Source: Enterocloster aldenensis (GTDB taxonomy: Bacteria; Bacillota; Clostridia; Lachnospirales; Lachnospiraceae). Taken from it: a stretch of 64,000 nt of DNA. The translations under genes were made by a program, and so were the position numbers. The notes under the pieces are model-generated. The model saw only the letters and a list, made by a program, of their open reading frames with translations. It was not told the origin of the DNA and did not search any database. The stretch covers positions 205,226 to 269,225 of the forward strand of contig NZ_QVEX01000006.1 in assembly GCF_003434055.1 (NCBI RefSeq), read 5' to 3'. Shown piece after piece: positions 18,504-27,753 of the stretch; the first letter of the stretch is position 1; every line of letters begins with the position of its first letter.

Positions 18504-20423
18504 TTATGCGTCAATCTCGGCCTCGTCCGCGTGTTCGTAAATGAACGTGCGGCGGGGAGCCACTTCGCTTCCCATCAGCATCTCTGTTATCTCGGAAGCC
18601 ATCCTGGCGTCCTCGATTTCCACCCGCTTCAATACGCGGCGTTCCGGGTCCAGGGTGGTCTCCCACAGCTGCTCCGCGTCCATTTCACCAAGACCTTTAT
18701 ACCGCTGGAGGGTAAAATCCCCGGTGTGGGTCCTGCGGTAGCGTTCCAGCTCTTTCTCATCATACAGGTACTGCTCCTCGCCCCGTTTGGGAATCACCTT
18801 GAACAGGGGCGGCATGGCAATATACACATGGCCGTCATAAATCAGTTCGGGCATGAACCTATATAGGAATGTAAGGAGAAGGGTGTCGATATGGCTCCCG
18901 TCCACATCGGCATCCGTCATCAGTATGATTTTATCGTAACGCAGCTTCGTGATATCAAAGTCATTGCCATATCCTTCCGAGAACCCGCAGCCAAAGGTAT
19001 TGATCATGGTCTTGATTTCCGCATTGGCAAGTACCTTGTCCATGGAGGCTTTTTCCACGTTGAGGATTTTTCCCCTGATGGGCAGGATGGCCTGATACTT
19101 ACGGTTCCTGGCTGTTTTGGCAGAGCCTCCGGCAGAATCTCCCTCAACAATGAAAATCTCGCATTTTTCCGCGTCCCTGCTCTCACAGTTGGCCAGCTTG
19201 CCGTTACTGTCAAAGGAGAACTTGGATTTGGTCAGCATGTTGGTCTTGGCCTTTTCCTCGGCGCGGCGTATCCTGGCAGACTTTTCCGCACAGCCAATCA
19301 CGCCCTTAAGCACTTCCACGTTGCGGTCAAAATACAGCTGCAGCTCGTCCCCTGTCACGGTAAACACGGCTTTGGTAGCGTCCGCGCTGGCCATCTTGGT
19401 CTTGGTCTGTCCCTCGAATATGGGGTCCGGGTGCTTGATGGCCACGACCGCCGTCATGCCGTTGCGGGTATCCGCGCCCGTGAAGTTGGTATCTTTTTCT
19501 TTTAAGATTCCAAGTTCCCTGGCATAACTGTTGATCAGTGCGGTGAACTTGGTCTTAAATCCCGCCAGATGGGTGCCCCCCTCCTGTGTGAAGATATTGT
19601 TGCAGAAACCCAGGATATTTTCCTCAAAGGTATCCACAAACTGGATAGCCGCCTCCACCTCAATCCGGTCCACCATGCCCTTAAAATAAATGGGGTCGTG
19701 CACAGCCGCCTTGCCTGTATTCAATTCCTTTACATAGGCAACAATCCCCTCCGGCTCATGATAGGTAATCTTCTCGTTCTCACCCGGCCGCTTGTTCTCA
19801 TAGCAGATGGTCAGCATGGGGTTCAGGTAGGCTGTCTCGTGAAGGCGGCTTTTCAGCCATTCAGCCTTGAACCTGGTCTTCTCAAAGATATCCCCGTCCG
19901 GAAGGAAATTAATCCTGGTGCCGGTCTCCCTTGTCTTTCCCACAACGGGAAGCAGCCCGTCCTCAAGTTTGATGATGGGTCTTCCCTTCTCATATTCATC
20001 ATGGTAAATAAATCCGTCCCTATACACCTTGACGTCCATGTGCTCTGACAGGGCATTAACTACGGAGGAGCCCACACCGTGAAGTCCTCCGCTGGTCTTA
20101 TAAGCGTCATTATCGAATTTACCGCCTGCATGCAGGGTGGAAAGGACAATCCTTGCTGCTGAAAGTCCCTTTTTATGCATCCCCACCGGGATGCCGCGCC
20201 CATTGTCCCGCACCGTGCAGGAACCGTCCGCCTCCAGGGTCACCCACACGCTGCTGCAGTAACCGGCCAGATGCTCGTCCACCGCGTTATCCACGATTTC
20301 ATAAATCAGATGGTTTAACCCTTTTGAGCCAACCCCTCCTATATACATGCCCGGACGCTTACGTACTGCTTCCAACCCCTCCAATACCGTAATGCTGTCC
20401 GCATTATACTGTTCCTTTGCCAT
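18504..20423 (-). CDS. parE: Topoisomerase IV subunit B-like (GyrB/ParE family)
   Basis: ATPase subunit partner of the adjacent A subunit. In 639 residues it shows the GHKL ATPase domain (VRKRPGMYIG, EIVDNAVDEH, VRDNGRGIPVG and the GGLHGVGSSVVNAL loop). The transducer domain follows, then the Toprim domain with IVEGDSAGGSA and LMTDADVDGSHI, and a C-terminal RYKGLGEMDAEQLW. All key residues are present. The start follows a GGAGG ribosome site. A likely promoter (TTGCCA, 17 bases, TTTAAT) lies within 85 bases upstream. Confidence 0.88.
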   Translation of the reverse strand: MAKEQYNADSITVLEGLEAVRKRPGMYIGGVGSKGLNHLIYEIVDNAVDEHLAGYCSSVWVTLEADGSCTVRDNGRGIPVGMHKKGLSAARIVLSTLHAGGKFDNDAYKTSGGLHGVGSSVVNALSEHMDVKVYRDGFIYHDEYEKGRPIIKLEDGLLPVVGKTRETGTRINFLPDGDIFEKTRFKAEWLKSRLHETAYLNPMLTICYENKRPGENEKITYHEPEGIVAYVKELNTGKAAVHDPIYFKGMVDRIEVEAAIQFVDTFEENILGFCNNIFTQEGGTHLAGFKTKFTALINSYARELGILKEKDTNFTGADTRNGMTAVVAIKHPDPIFEGQTKTKMASADATKAVFTVTGDELQLYFDRNVEVLKGVIGCAEKSARIRRAEEKAKTNMLTKSKFSFDSNGKLANCESRDAEKCEIFIVEGDSAGGSAKTARNRKYQAILPIRGKILNVEKASMDKVLANAEIKTMINTFGCGFSEGYGNDFDITKLRYDKIILMTDADVDGSHIDTLLLTFLYRFMPELIYDGHVYIAMPPLFKVIPKRGEEQYLYDEKELERYRRTHTGDFTLQRYKGLGEMDAEQLWETTLDPERRVLKRVEIEDARMASEITEMLMGSEVAPRRTFIYEHADEAEIDA

Positions 20424-20504
20424 TGCAATCCTCCATATCCAATAAGTACATACGTACGTTTCATCTTATAGTATTAAAACATATTTAGATTGTTTTGGCA
20501 AGTT

Positions 20505-20531
20505 TTGGGCGGAGAAAAATTCTCCGCCCAA
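20505..20531. terminator. Perfect 12-bp hairpin upstream of parE
   Basis: TTGGGCGGAGAA and its complement flank a three-base loop. It resembles an intrinsic terminator but lacks a clear T tract leftward. It separates parE from the decayed patch at 20567-21059 and could block read-through into parE. Confidence 0.5.
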
Positions 20532-20566
20532 TAAAAAACAGTGTTATTGGAAATTATAACAGCCAT

Positions 20567-21059
20567 TTAACCTGCCCTCAGGTTTTCCTCTTCTTCCATC
20601 CTCTCAACAAACCGTTCAGCAAATACTTTACACGAATACGTATGGGTTTGGTATTTTATCAAAATTGATAACCTTCAAAGAGCTTTCACACATATAAATC
20701 TTGTTACTGTCATCAAATGATGCCCTTTTTAAGGAACAGATATGCGATTGCAGAACCGGTTGTGTAAAACCTTCTTTCATCAGGAAGAACTCATTATCAG
20801 ATTTTTCTATGATTTCCCCATCTACCACATTCTGTAAGGCTTTATAAATCTCATCTAATTTTTCCTTTACGAGTACAGATTCAATAATCCCATCCATGAT
20901 ACTATCTTTTGGAGTATCTATCAACAAGCCTTTCAGATGCCCTTCCATAAAATTTAAATTGTAATACTCCGGCAACTGGTCGATGATAAACGGATTATCT
21001 ATATATATTGCCTGATTTGTAATTGACAGTTCTTTTTTGAAATCCTCACATTCGTTATT
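20567..21059 (-). pseudogene. AT-rich decayed gene, unknown family
   Basis: An open frame runs from a stop at 21060-21062 to 20628 and contains DNPFIIDQLPEYYNLNFMEG and SNKIYMCESSLKVINFD, but has no ATG or ribosome site at a sensible position. A second frame continues past its stop with CKVFAERFVERMEEEENLRAG and ends at 20567, which looks like a genuine protein tail. One frameshift near 20640 would join the two, so I read this as a 5'-truncated, frameshifted remnant. The segment is clearly more AT-rich than its neighbours and abuts the 3' end of tRNA-Gly. The rest of the 20424-21224 gap holds the parE promoter and hairpin and nothing else that I can name. Confidence 0.4.
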
Positions 21060-21224
21060 TTAAAAAAACAATCCAATCAAACGTCCCTTTATGTTTAATT
21101 CCAGCCGTGCTTTTGATTCTTTATGACTTACTTAAAATCATATAAATCTTTTATTTGATTTTCATTTTTGCAAAAAACAAACAAGCCACAACGGAACAAT
21201 CCCCGCGTGGCTTGACTTTTATAA

Positions 21225-21295
21225 AGCAGATGACGGGAATCGAACCCGCCTCCCCAGCTTGGGAAGCTGGTGTTCTACCGATGAACTACATCTGC
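21225..21295 (-). tRNA. tRNA-Gly(CCC)
   Basis: Complete cloverleaf on the minus strand: acceptor GCAGATG/CATCTGC, D-loop TTCATCGGTAGAA, anticodon arm CCAGC-TTCCCAA-GCTGG (anticodon CCC) and T arm CGGGTTCGATTCCCG. CCA is not encoded. Confidence 0.95.
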
Positions 21296-21306
21296 GCAAC
21301 AAGGAT

Positions 21307-21334
21307 ATTATACCATATTTTCCTAATATTTCAA
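21307..21334 (-). promoter_or_regulatory. tRNA-Gly promoter
   Basis: TTGAAA (21329-21334), a 16-base spacer ending TGG and TATAAT (21307-21312), about 12 bases before the tRNA. Confidence 0.65.
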
Positions 21335-21425
21335 GTCTATTTTTAAATTTTCCTAATTTTTCTAAAAAACAGCCTATTTCCAGGGTTTTCCGGAACGTAT
21401 TTGGTTTCTTACATTTCTTAAAGCC

Positions 21426-21473
21426 CCGGGACAGTCCTGAAGCGGATTCCTCCTGCCTCCTGACCTGTCCCGG
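21426..21473 (-). terminator. Possible terminator of the amino-acid ABC operon
   Basis: CCGGGACAG pairs with CTGTCCCGG across a 30-base loop that has its own weak pairing. It lies just after the ATPase stop codon. The T tract is poor, so confidence is limited. Confidence 0.4.
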
Positions 21474-21483
21474 TCCATGGCAC

Positions 21484-22215
21484 TTACAGCACCTTGTTAA
21501 GGAAACTCCTGGTGCGTTCCTCCTTGGGATTGCCAAAGACCTCCTCCGGCGTTCCCTGCTCCACAATATATCCGTCGTCCATGAATATCACCCGGTCAGC
21601 CACCTCCCTGGCAAATCCCATCTCATGGGTAACCACGACCATGGTCATGCCATCGGCTGCCAGCTGCTTCATGACCTCCAGCACCTCTCCCACCATCTCA
21701 GGGTCCAGGGCAGAGGTTGGTTCATCGAACAGCATGATATCCGGGTTCATGGCCAGGGAGCGGGCAATTGCCACACGCTGCTTCTGTCCGCCGGACAGCT
21801 GGCCCGGATACACGTCTGCTTTGTCCGACAGGCCTACCCGTCCCAAAAGCTCCAGCGCCTTTTGATCCGCCTCAGCCTTGTTCATCAGCTTTAACTGGGT
21901 GGGCGCCAGGGTTATGTTGTCACGGACCGTCAGATGGGGAAACAGGTTGAAATGCTGGAACACCATACCGATGTTCTCACGTACCTTATTGATATTGGTA
22001 TTGGGGTCGGATATGGGGTGTCCATCCACCACCACTTCCCCGGAGGTTATTTTCTCCAGCCTGTTCAGACACCTTAAAAATGTACTTTTGCCGGAACCGG
22101 AAGGGCCTATCATACACACGACCTCCCCTTCCTTTATCTCAATGCTGATGTCCTTCAAAACTTCCAGGTCACCAAAACTTTTCTTTAGCTGCTTTACAGT
22201 AATCTTATTTTCCAT
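21484..22215 (-). CDS. Polar amino acid ABC transporter, ATP-binding subunit
   Basis: Energises uptake together with the adjacent permease and lipoprotein. The start [10 protein letters not shown] at 22215 follows AGGAGAG and overlaps the permease end by 11 bases. In 243 residues all ABC motifs are present: Walker [12 protein letters not shown]-loop [11 protein letters not shown], signature [13 protein letters not shown], Walker [15 protein letters not shown] and the H-loop [10 protein letters not shown]. The sequence is of the GlnQ/HisP class that serves glutamine, arginine, histidine or cystine systems. The exact substrate cannot be read. Confidence 0.93.
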   Translation of the reverse strand: MENKITVKQLKKSFGDLEVLKDISIEIKEGEVVCMIGPSGSGKSTFLRCLNRLEKITSGEVVVDGHPISDPNTNINKVRENIGMVFQHFNLFPHLTVRDNITLAPTQLKLMNKAEADQKALELLGRVGLSDKADVYPGQLSGGQKQRVAIARSLAMNPDIMLFDEPTSALDPEMVGEVLEVMKQLAADGMTMVVVTHEMGFAREVADRVIFMDDGYIVEQGTPEEVFGNPKEERTRSFLNKVL

Positions 22216-22885
22216 AGGACACTCTCCTCTCCACATATTTTGCCACCCTGGACAGGATGGTGCAGATGACCAGATAAAATATGGCCACTGACAGGTAAAT
22301 CGGCATGACCATGGAGGATGCGTTGGCCGCTATGATTTTGCTGTTCTGTGTCAGTTCCCTTGGTCCGATGACAGATATGAGGGATGTGTCTTTTAAGGAG
22401 ATGATGAACTGGTTGATAATCGTCGGCAGCATGGTTCGGAATGCCTGGGGCAGGATTACCTTGCGCATGGCTTTGCCGTAGGACAGGCCAAGGCTTCTGG
22501 CCGCCTCCATCTGCCCTTTGTCCACGGCTTCAATACCTCCTCTGATAATCTCCGCCATATAGGCGCCCGCATTCAGGCTCAGGGTCACACAGCCGGCAGA
22601 GAACGCCCCTCCTATCATATTCCACTGGAATCCATAAGGCCGCAGCATGCTTCCCACGCCATAGTACATGATGAATACCTGTACCAGCAGCGGCGTCCCT
22701 CTTATGATGTCAATGTAGATATTGGCAATGAATTTGAGCGCCTTAAAGTCAGATACCTTAAACAATCCAAAGATAACCCCCAGGATTGTGGCGAAGAACA
22801 GCGAAATGACCGTCATCTGCAACGTGACGCCAAGGGCCTTGAAAAACGACGGGTAATACTGGGTTAATACATTAATAATCTGCAT
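22205..22885 (-). CDS. Polar amino acid ABC transporter, permease
   Basis: A 226-residue inner-membrane subunit of the HisM/GlnP type with about five spans. The EAA loop that docks to the ATPase is visible as [24 protein letters not shown] (about residues 132-155). [19 protein letters not shown] is the usual family segment. A single permease suggests a homodimer in the complex. It overlaps the ATPase gene and lies about 260 bases after the binding-protein gene, with a large palindromic structure between. Confidence 0.92.
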   Translation of the reverse strand: MQIINVLTQYYPSFFKALGVTLQMTVISLFFATILGVIFGLFKVSDFKALKFIANIYIDIIRGTPLLVQVFIMYYGVGSMLRPYGFQWNMIGGAFSAGCVTLSLNAGAYMAEIIRGGIEAVDKGQMEAARSLGLSYGKAMRKVILPQAFRTMLPTIINQFIISLKDTSLISVIGPRELTQNSKIIAANASSMVMPIYLSVAIFYLVICTILSRVAKYVERRVSYGK

Positions 22886-22965
22886 ACTATCATCCTTTTC
22901 TCTTTTTCATCTGCCGGTAACGGCCGTCAGATCCACGGGCCGCACCAGACTCATCCTCCGGTTTT

Positions 22966-23070
22966 GGGCCGGCTGCCTGTTATAGCCAAATTTAAAGCAC
23001 TTAAGCCAGTCTTTTTGGATAACTGCTTTAAATTTATCCATAACCTTTTTGCACATTCAGGCGCCGGCCC
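22966..23070 (-). repeat. Nested four-arm inverted repeat between binding protein and permease genes
   Basis: Arms from outside in: GGGCCGGC (22966-22973) with GCCGGCCC (23063-23070); CCTG with CAGG; GTTAT with ATAAC; and the perfect 12-bp AAATTTAAAGCA (22988-22999) with TGCTTTAAATTT (23024-23035). The folded RNA would sit between the first and second genes of the operon. Such a structure commonly stabilises the upstream message and lowers expression of the downstream genes. Confidence 0.6.
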
Positions 23071-23124
23071 CTGTTTCCAGGACATGTGTCATGCCCTGAC
23101 AGGAACCGGCGCGCATCTGCCGCA

Positions 23125-23147
23125 CAGGGGCGGCCATCGTGCCCCTG
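23125..23147 (-). terminator. Hairpin just after the binding-protein stop codon
   Basis: CAGGGGC pairs with GCCCCTG across nine bases, one base after the stop codon. Without a T tract it is more likely a partial terminator or an mRNA-end stabiliser than a full stop. Confidence 0.4.
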
Positions 23148-23148
23148 A

Positions 23149-23994
23149 TTATTTCGCAATGTAGGTACTTAAGATCTTATCGTATGTACCGTCTGCCTTG
23201 ATGTTCTCCAGTCCCTTGTTGAACATCTCAACCAGTTCAGGATTCGCGCCCTTCAGGGTTGCAAAGCCATAGGAGGAACCTTTCTCCATCGGGGTGGGAA
23301 GGGTCAGGCCAAGTCCCCTGGAAATCTCATATCCGATGACAGGATAATCCTCAAAACAGGCAACTGCTTCCCCGCCAAGAACTGCCTGGTACATATCAGA
23401 AGAGCTCTCAAACTGTGTTACCTCAAAACCATACTGGTCAGCAATGGACTCAGCAAACGTGCAGCCTTCCGTACCGATCTTTGCAGCCACGTTCTGCCCC
23501 TTTAACTGGTCATAGGTGGTGATGTCGGAGCCCTGAAGCACTGCCATTCCCACACCGGAATCATAGTATGGCTCAGAAAAGTCATACTTTGCAGCCCTCT
23601 CATCGGTAATGGACATGCCTGCTATGACACCGTCGCACTCCCCGGCCTCCAGTGCTGTTACTGCTGCGGAGAATCCAACCGGAATCACCTCATACTCGAA
23701 TCCCTGGTCCTCGGCAATGGCCTTCAGGATATCCAGGTCAATCCCCACCATCTCGCCCTTGTCATTCTCAAACTCAAACGGGGCAAAGGTTGTATCTGTG
23801 TTAATCACATACTTCTTGCCTGCTGCTGGCGCGGCTGCATCGGTTCCTGCCGCAGCAGTGTCTTCTGCCTTTGCTGCAGTCGTGTCAGCCTGGGCCTCTG
23901 TTGCAGCAGCGGTATCGGCTGCCGGTTTGGACCCGCATCCTGCCATTGAAAGGGCCATAACTGCTGCCATTGAAAATGCCATGATTTTTTTCAT
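23149..23994 (-). CDS. Polar amino acid ABC transporter, substrate-binding lipoprotein
   Basis: The start MKKIMAFSMAAVMALSMAGCGSK at 23994 follows GAGGAGG. Residues 1-19 are a lipoprotein signal with lipobox SMAGC (Cys20). An Ala/Thr/Asp-rich linker (about 25-55) tethers the domain outside the membrane. The mature part has the family 3 binding fold: TTFAPFEFENDKGEMVGIDLDILKAI, GVIAGMSITDERA and YDFSEPYYDSGVGM. The ligand is a polar amino acid by class, not by specific residue. It is the first gene of the operon and has a strong promoter with a palindrome at the start site. Confidence 0.93.
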   Translation of the reverse strand: MKKIMAFSMAAVMALSMAGCGSKPAADTAAATEAQADTTAAKAEDTAAAGTDAAAPAAGKKYVINTDTTFAPFEFENDKGEMVGIDLDILKAIAEDQGFEYEVIPVGFSAAVTALEAGECDGVIAGMSITDERAAKYDFSEPYYDSGVGMAVLQGSDITTYDQLKGQNVAAKIGTEGCTFAESIADQYGFEVTQFESSSDMYQAVLGGEAVACFEDYPVIGYEISRGLGLTLPTPMEKGSSYGFATLKGANPELVEMFNKGLENIKADGTYDKILSTYIAK

Positions 23995-24059
23995 AATGAT
24001 TTCCTCCTCTAACAATTAAAATAAGGGTGACTTTAATACATCATGTCGCCCTTGACTTG

Positions 24060-24075
24060 TGATGCACGTGCATCA
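24060..24075. promoter_or_regulatory. 16-base palindromic operator TGATGCACGTGCATCA
   Basis: A perfect palindrome immediately downstream of the predicted start of transcription of the amino-acid ABC operon. A repressor bound here would block initiation. I cannot name the regulator. Confidence 0.55.
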
Positions 24076-24084
24076 TGTTTATTT

Positions 24085-24113
24085 ACTATACCACAAAGGA
24101 AAAACTAAGTCAA
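24085..24113 (-). promoter_or_regulatory. Promoter of the amino-acid ABC operon
   Basis: TTGACT (24108-24113), a 17-base spacer ending TGG and TATAGT (24085-24090), a near-consensus promoter about 90 bases before the lipoprotein start. Confidence 0.75.
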
Positions 24114-24207
24114 CTTATTGTGGCTATCACAGTGAAAAAGTTGTGGTATGATAATAAGAATCCATTTCCAGCCCCGAGGGATCCTGTGACTTATGATAGG
24201 GGGACCA

Positions 24208-26175
24208 TCAAATCCCGCGGACAGGGAATTTTTCCACGATCCGTCCTGTGTGGTACGCCTCCAGAAGCATTTCCAGATCCACGATTTTTGCCCTTAGCTG
24301 GCATCCGATATCCGTGTCGCCCACAAGCTTCCGGTTTGAGACACGCTTGATGATGATACTCTCCGAATGGATGTCGCTCTCCTTCTCAATGGCTGCCTCC
24401 GTTGACTCAAAGGGTTCATGGGCAGCCAGGATCAGCCCATAGGAATTATAAATCAGCGTATAGCCTGCAATCCCTGTTTCTTTTTGATATGCCTTTGAGA
24501 ATCCTCCGTCAATGACCAGGACCCTGCCATTGCATTTGACCGGATTTTCCCCATTTTTTGACTTAACCGGCACATGCCCGTTGATGATATGTCCTTCCTC
24601 CTCGGACAGGCCGAATTCCCTGAGGATCCTCCGAGCCGTATCTTCCTCCTCCAGCAGGCTGTAATAAGGATTCTTCTTTTCCCTGTGGGTCTCCTTGTCT
24701 GCCAGGAAATACCGCTCAAAGGTAGCCATCTTGTCCTTTCCAAACAAAGGCGAGTTCTCATGGAGCCAGATATACCAGCAGATATCCCTGCCCTTTTTTC
24801 TTTCCTCGCCGTCAATGGCCACAAAGGCCTGGCGCACATAGCTGTCAAGGCACTCATAAAGCGCCTTTCCTTTGCATTTTCTCCCATATATTTCCACCTC
24901 TTTAAAGCTGCCGTCCTCATTTAGAGGAATGCAGCCGTGGTAGAGAAGGTTTCCGTTATATACCTTGTAGAGATTTCCCTTGGCCAGCAGGAAGCGCATA
25001 TGCTGCTGCAGCTTTTCACAATTCCTGAACGCATTGACAAGACGTTCCATGATAAGCTCCTCTTCTGCCGTCAGCCGGTAAGGGTCCTGCGGGTCCACGG
25101 TGGGGAAATGGCTGTCCAGCATCTCATATACCGTGCCATTCAGACAGATGCTGCCAGTCCCATAATCCACCAGATGAAGCAGGTTCCTGCTTTCCAATTG
25201 GAATTCGGGATGCTCCTTTGCCAGCTGCCCCTCCACCTTAAACTGTATGACGGAGATGGCCTTGTGCATCTTGATGTTCAGTTCAGTTTCGCTGGGACTG
25301 CATGTATTGGTCCCTTTGAGCGCGAAACAGGTGCAGGGGTCGTCCCCGTACATGTCCAGGGAAAATGTGGCCAGAGGCAGCAGGTTAATCCCATACCCCT
25401 CCTCCAGGATATCCAGGTTGCCGTATCTTGCGCAGATACGGATCACATTGGCAATACACCCCTTCTGCCCTGCCGCCGCGCCCATCCAGAGCACATCGTG
25501 GTTTCCCCACTGGATGTCCAGGGAATGGTAGGACATCAGCTTGTCCATGATGATGTGGGGTCCCGGTCCCCTGTCGTAAATATCCCCCAGGATATGGAGA
25601 TGGTCCACAATCAGCCGCTGGATCAGTTCACTGAGGGCCACGATGAATTCCTTTGCCCTCCCCACCCGTATGATGGTGGCCACAATGGCGCTGTAATAGG
25701 ATTCCTTGTCCCTCACGTCCACCTTTTCCGTAATCAGTTCTTCAATCACATATGCAAATTCAGGCGGCAGGGCCTTGCGGACTTTGGAGCGGGTGTACTT
25801 GCTGGCCGCCCGCTTGCTCACCTCAATCAGGCGGTACAGGGTAATCTTGTACCAGTCCTCCTTGTTATGTACCTGCTTTAATATCTGGTCCATCTTTTCC
25901 CTCGGATAATAGATAAGGGTTGCAAGGGTCTGCTTGTCCTGGCTGCTTAAGGTATTGCCGAACACATCGTTGACCTTGCGCCGTACTGCGCCGGAACCAT
26001 TCTTCAGCACATGGGAAAATGCCTCATACTCCCCATGGATATCTGTAAGGAAGTGTTCCGTCCCCTTTGGAAGGTTCAGGATTGCCTCCAGGTTGATCAC
26101 CTCCGTGGATGCAGCCGCAATGGTAGGATACAGCTCGGACAGCCGCTCCAGATACCTTGTTTCAAGGTCGCTCAT
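24208..26175 (-). CDS. fbp: Fructose-1,6-bisphosphatase, class III
   Basis: Removes the 1-phosphate of fructose-1,6-bisphosphate in gluconeogenesis. This is the large Firmicutes class, related to metallophosphoesterases. In 655 residues it shows FLTDIHGEYEAFSHVL near the N-terminus, ILGDIYDRGPGPHIIMD and IQWGNHDVLWMGA in the metal site, and INGHVPVKSKNGENPVK and LVIDGGFSKAYQ later. The start MSDLETRYLERLSELYP at 26175 follows GGGAGGAGG; a longer frame to 26217 runs into the terminator of the upstream gene. The full length fits the family. Confidence 0.95.
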   Translation of the reverse strand: MSDLETRYLERLSELYPTIAAASTEVINLEAILNLPKGTEHFLTDIHGEYEAFSHVLKNGSGAVRRKVNDVFGNTLSSQDKQTLATLIYYPREKMDQILKQVHNKEDWYKITLYRLIEVSKRAASKYTRSKVRKALPPEFAYVIEELITEKVDVRDKESYYSAIVATIIRVGRAKEFIVALSELIQRLIVDHLHILGDIYDRGPGPHIIMDKLMSYHSLDIQWGNHDVLWMGAAAGQKGCIANVIRICARYGNLDILEEGYGINLLPLATFSLDMYGDDPCTCFALKGTNTCSPSETELNIKMHKAISVIQFKVEGQLAKEHPEFQLESRNLLHLVDYGTGSICLNGTVYEMLDSHFPTVDPQDPYRLTAEEELIMERLVNAFRNCEKLQQHMRFLLAKGNLYKVYNGNLLYHGCIPLNEDGSFKEVEIYGRKCKGKALYECLDSYVRQAFVAIDGEERKKGRDICWYIWLHENSPLFGKDKMATFERYFLADKETHREKKNPYYSLLEEEDTARRILREFGLSEEEGHIINGHVPVKSKNGENPVKCNGRVLVIDGGFSKAYQKETGIAGYTLIYNSYGLILAAHEPFESTEAAIEKESDIHSESIIIKRVSNRKLVGDTDIGCQLRAKIVDLEMLLEAYHTGRIVEKFPVRGI

Positions 26176-26196
26176 ATGTTTTTCCTCCTCCCTGTT

Positions 26197-26232
26197 AAAA
26201 AAAGCCTGCCCCCTCATGACAGGAGGGCAGGC
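26197..26232 (-). terminator. Terminator of the AI-2E-family gene
   Basis: GCCTGCCCTC pairs with a GGGGGCAGGC arm across a short loop, followed by seven T leftward. It is a strong intrinsic terminator between the two genes. Confidence 0.85.
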
Positions 26233-26271
26233 CCTAAAAATACTCCGCGCCCGGCACAGGCAAAGCTTGCG

Positions 26272-27519
26272 TCACTCCGCCCCGTCCCGGCCGATGTATA
26301 TCTTATCTTCCTCATTGATATGGTCCAGCTCCATATAATCTTCTGTCCGCGGGGACAGATCCTTCTTTTTCAGGTTATTGCTCACATAAGCGGATACCAG
26401 CCTGTATATGACCGCAAATGCAGGCACGCCGATGATCATTCCCACAAAGCCAAGAAGCCCTCCAAAGAGCAGGATGGAAAACAGGACCCAGAAACTGGGA
26501 AGTCCCGTGGAATCCCCCAGGATCTTCGGTCCCAGGATATTGCCGTCAAACTGCTGCAGTACCAGGATGAATATAAGAAAATACAGGCACTTCATGGGGC
26601 TTATCATCAGGATCAGGAAGGCGCTTGGAACCGCTCCGATAAAGGGTCCGAAAAAAGGAATGACATTGGTCACGCCGATAATCACGCTGATAAGGAGCAC
26701 ATAAGGCATCCCCATGAACTGCATGGCAAAAAAGCACATGATTCCGATGATCAGGGAATCCAGCAGCTTTCCTGTGATGAACCCGCCAAATATACCGTGG
26801 GCAAACCGCACCTCGCTCACAAGGCGGTTGGCATCCTTGAGTTTGAGGACGCTGTATACAATCTTCTTGGACTGTGCCGACAGGGTATCCTTGATATTCA
26901 GGAAATACACCATGACAATCACGCCAATCAGTATGTTCTTCACAACGGTAACCACACTTAAAAGCCCGGTGGACAGCTGTCCTATAATCATGGACATGTT
27001 GGGAACCAGCTTTTCCGTCAGCCATTTCTGGAACTCAGCCACGCCCTGCTCATAGTAGGGCATGACGAACTGTTCAAAATCCTGATTGTCTTCAAACAGC
27101 TTGTTCATCCACATGGTTAGGTTGTTGATATACTCGCCGATACTCTCCTGCAGCCTGAGGATGCTTTTGTAAATCTCCGGAATGATCATCCGGAACAGGC
27201 CTGCCACAATGACAACCAGCACGATAAGGCTCACCAGGGTAGCGATGCCCTTGGCAATCCGGTCCGCAATGGACGGGTCCTTTACGGCCTTGCCCAGCTT
27301 CTGGTTTGTATATGACCTGGTTTTATTGTAGATGGGCAGCATCAGATATGCCAGCACCGCCCCATATATAATGGGCATTAAAATGGATGCAATCTTGCCA
27401 AGGGCTCCGGATACCAGTTCGAACCTGGAAAGGAAAAATCCAAATGCCACGCTGAGGGCAATCACCGCCAGGGCCGTTGTCCCCCAGTACATATAGTTTT
27501 TAAATCTCGGGTTTTTCAT
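26272..27519 (-). CDS. AI-2E family membrane protein (PerM/YtvI-like)
   Basis: A 415-residue integral membrane protein with about eight spans: two at the N-terminus (about 12-60), a long extracytoplasmic helical region (about 90-180) and a cluster of spans after 190. Family motifs include PIIYGAVLAYLMLPIYN, the GFITGKLLDSLIIGIMCF segment and GVTNVIPFFGPFIGAVP, typical of the DUF20/AI-2E exporter group. The ligand is unknown for most members; autoinducer export is shown only for a few. The C-terminal tail is charged and cytoplasmic. It is a single-gene unit closed by a strong terminator. Confidence 0.88.
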   Translation of the reverse strand: MKNPRFKNYMYWGTTALAVIALSVAFGFFLSRFELVSGALGKIASILMPIIYGAVLAYLMLPIYNKTRSYTNQKLGKAVKDPSIADRIAKGIATLVSLIVLVVIVAGLFRMIIPEIYKSILRLQESIGEYINNLTMWMNKLFEDNQDFEQFVMPYYEQGVAEFQKWLTEKLVPNMSMIIGQLSTGLLSVVTVVKNILIGVIVMVYFLNIKDTLSAQSKKIVYSVLKLKDANRLVSEVRFAHGIFGGFITGKLLDSLIIGIMCFFAMQFMGMPYVLLISVIIGVTNVIPFFGPFIGAVPSAFLILMISPMKCLYFLIFILVLQQFDGNILGPKILGDSTGLPSFWVLFSILLFGGLLGFVGMIIGVPAFAVIYRLVSAYVSNNLKKKDLSPRTEDYMELDHINEEDKIYIGRDGAE

Positions 27520-27753
27520 GTATTCTGCTCCTATGCTTAAAGTATTCCGTCATTCTGCCAGGTCATACACCTGACTCAAGATTTAGTATAGCATAAGCAG
27601 AAGGTTCCAGCAATTGGGTTTTGTCAAACCATGGGATTCCAGGAGGATTTTCACGCAATATTAACATCCGTTGAAAAACAGTGGTAAGGAAATGTACACA
27701 AACAAGGGGTTTTGTGGTATGATAAGGGATACCAATGAATTGAGGTGTAGAAC

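Noticed and set aside
20442..20460. GTACGTATGTAC-like near-palindrome before parE considered as a LexA box
   Set aside because: It lacks the GAAC and GTTC half-sites needed.
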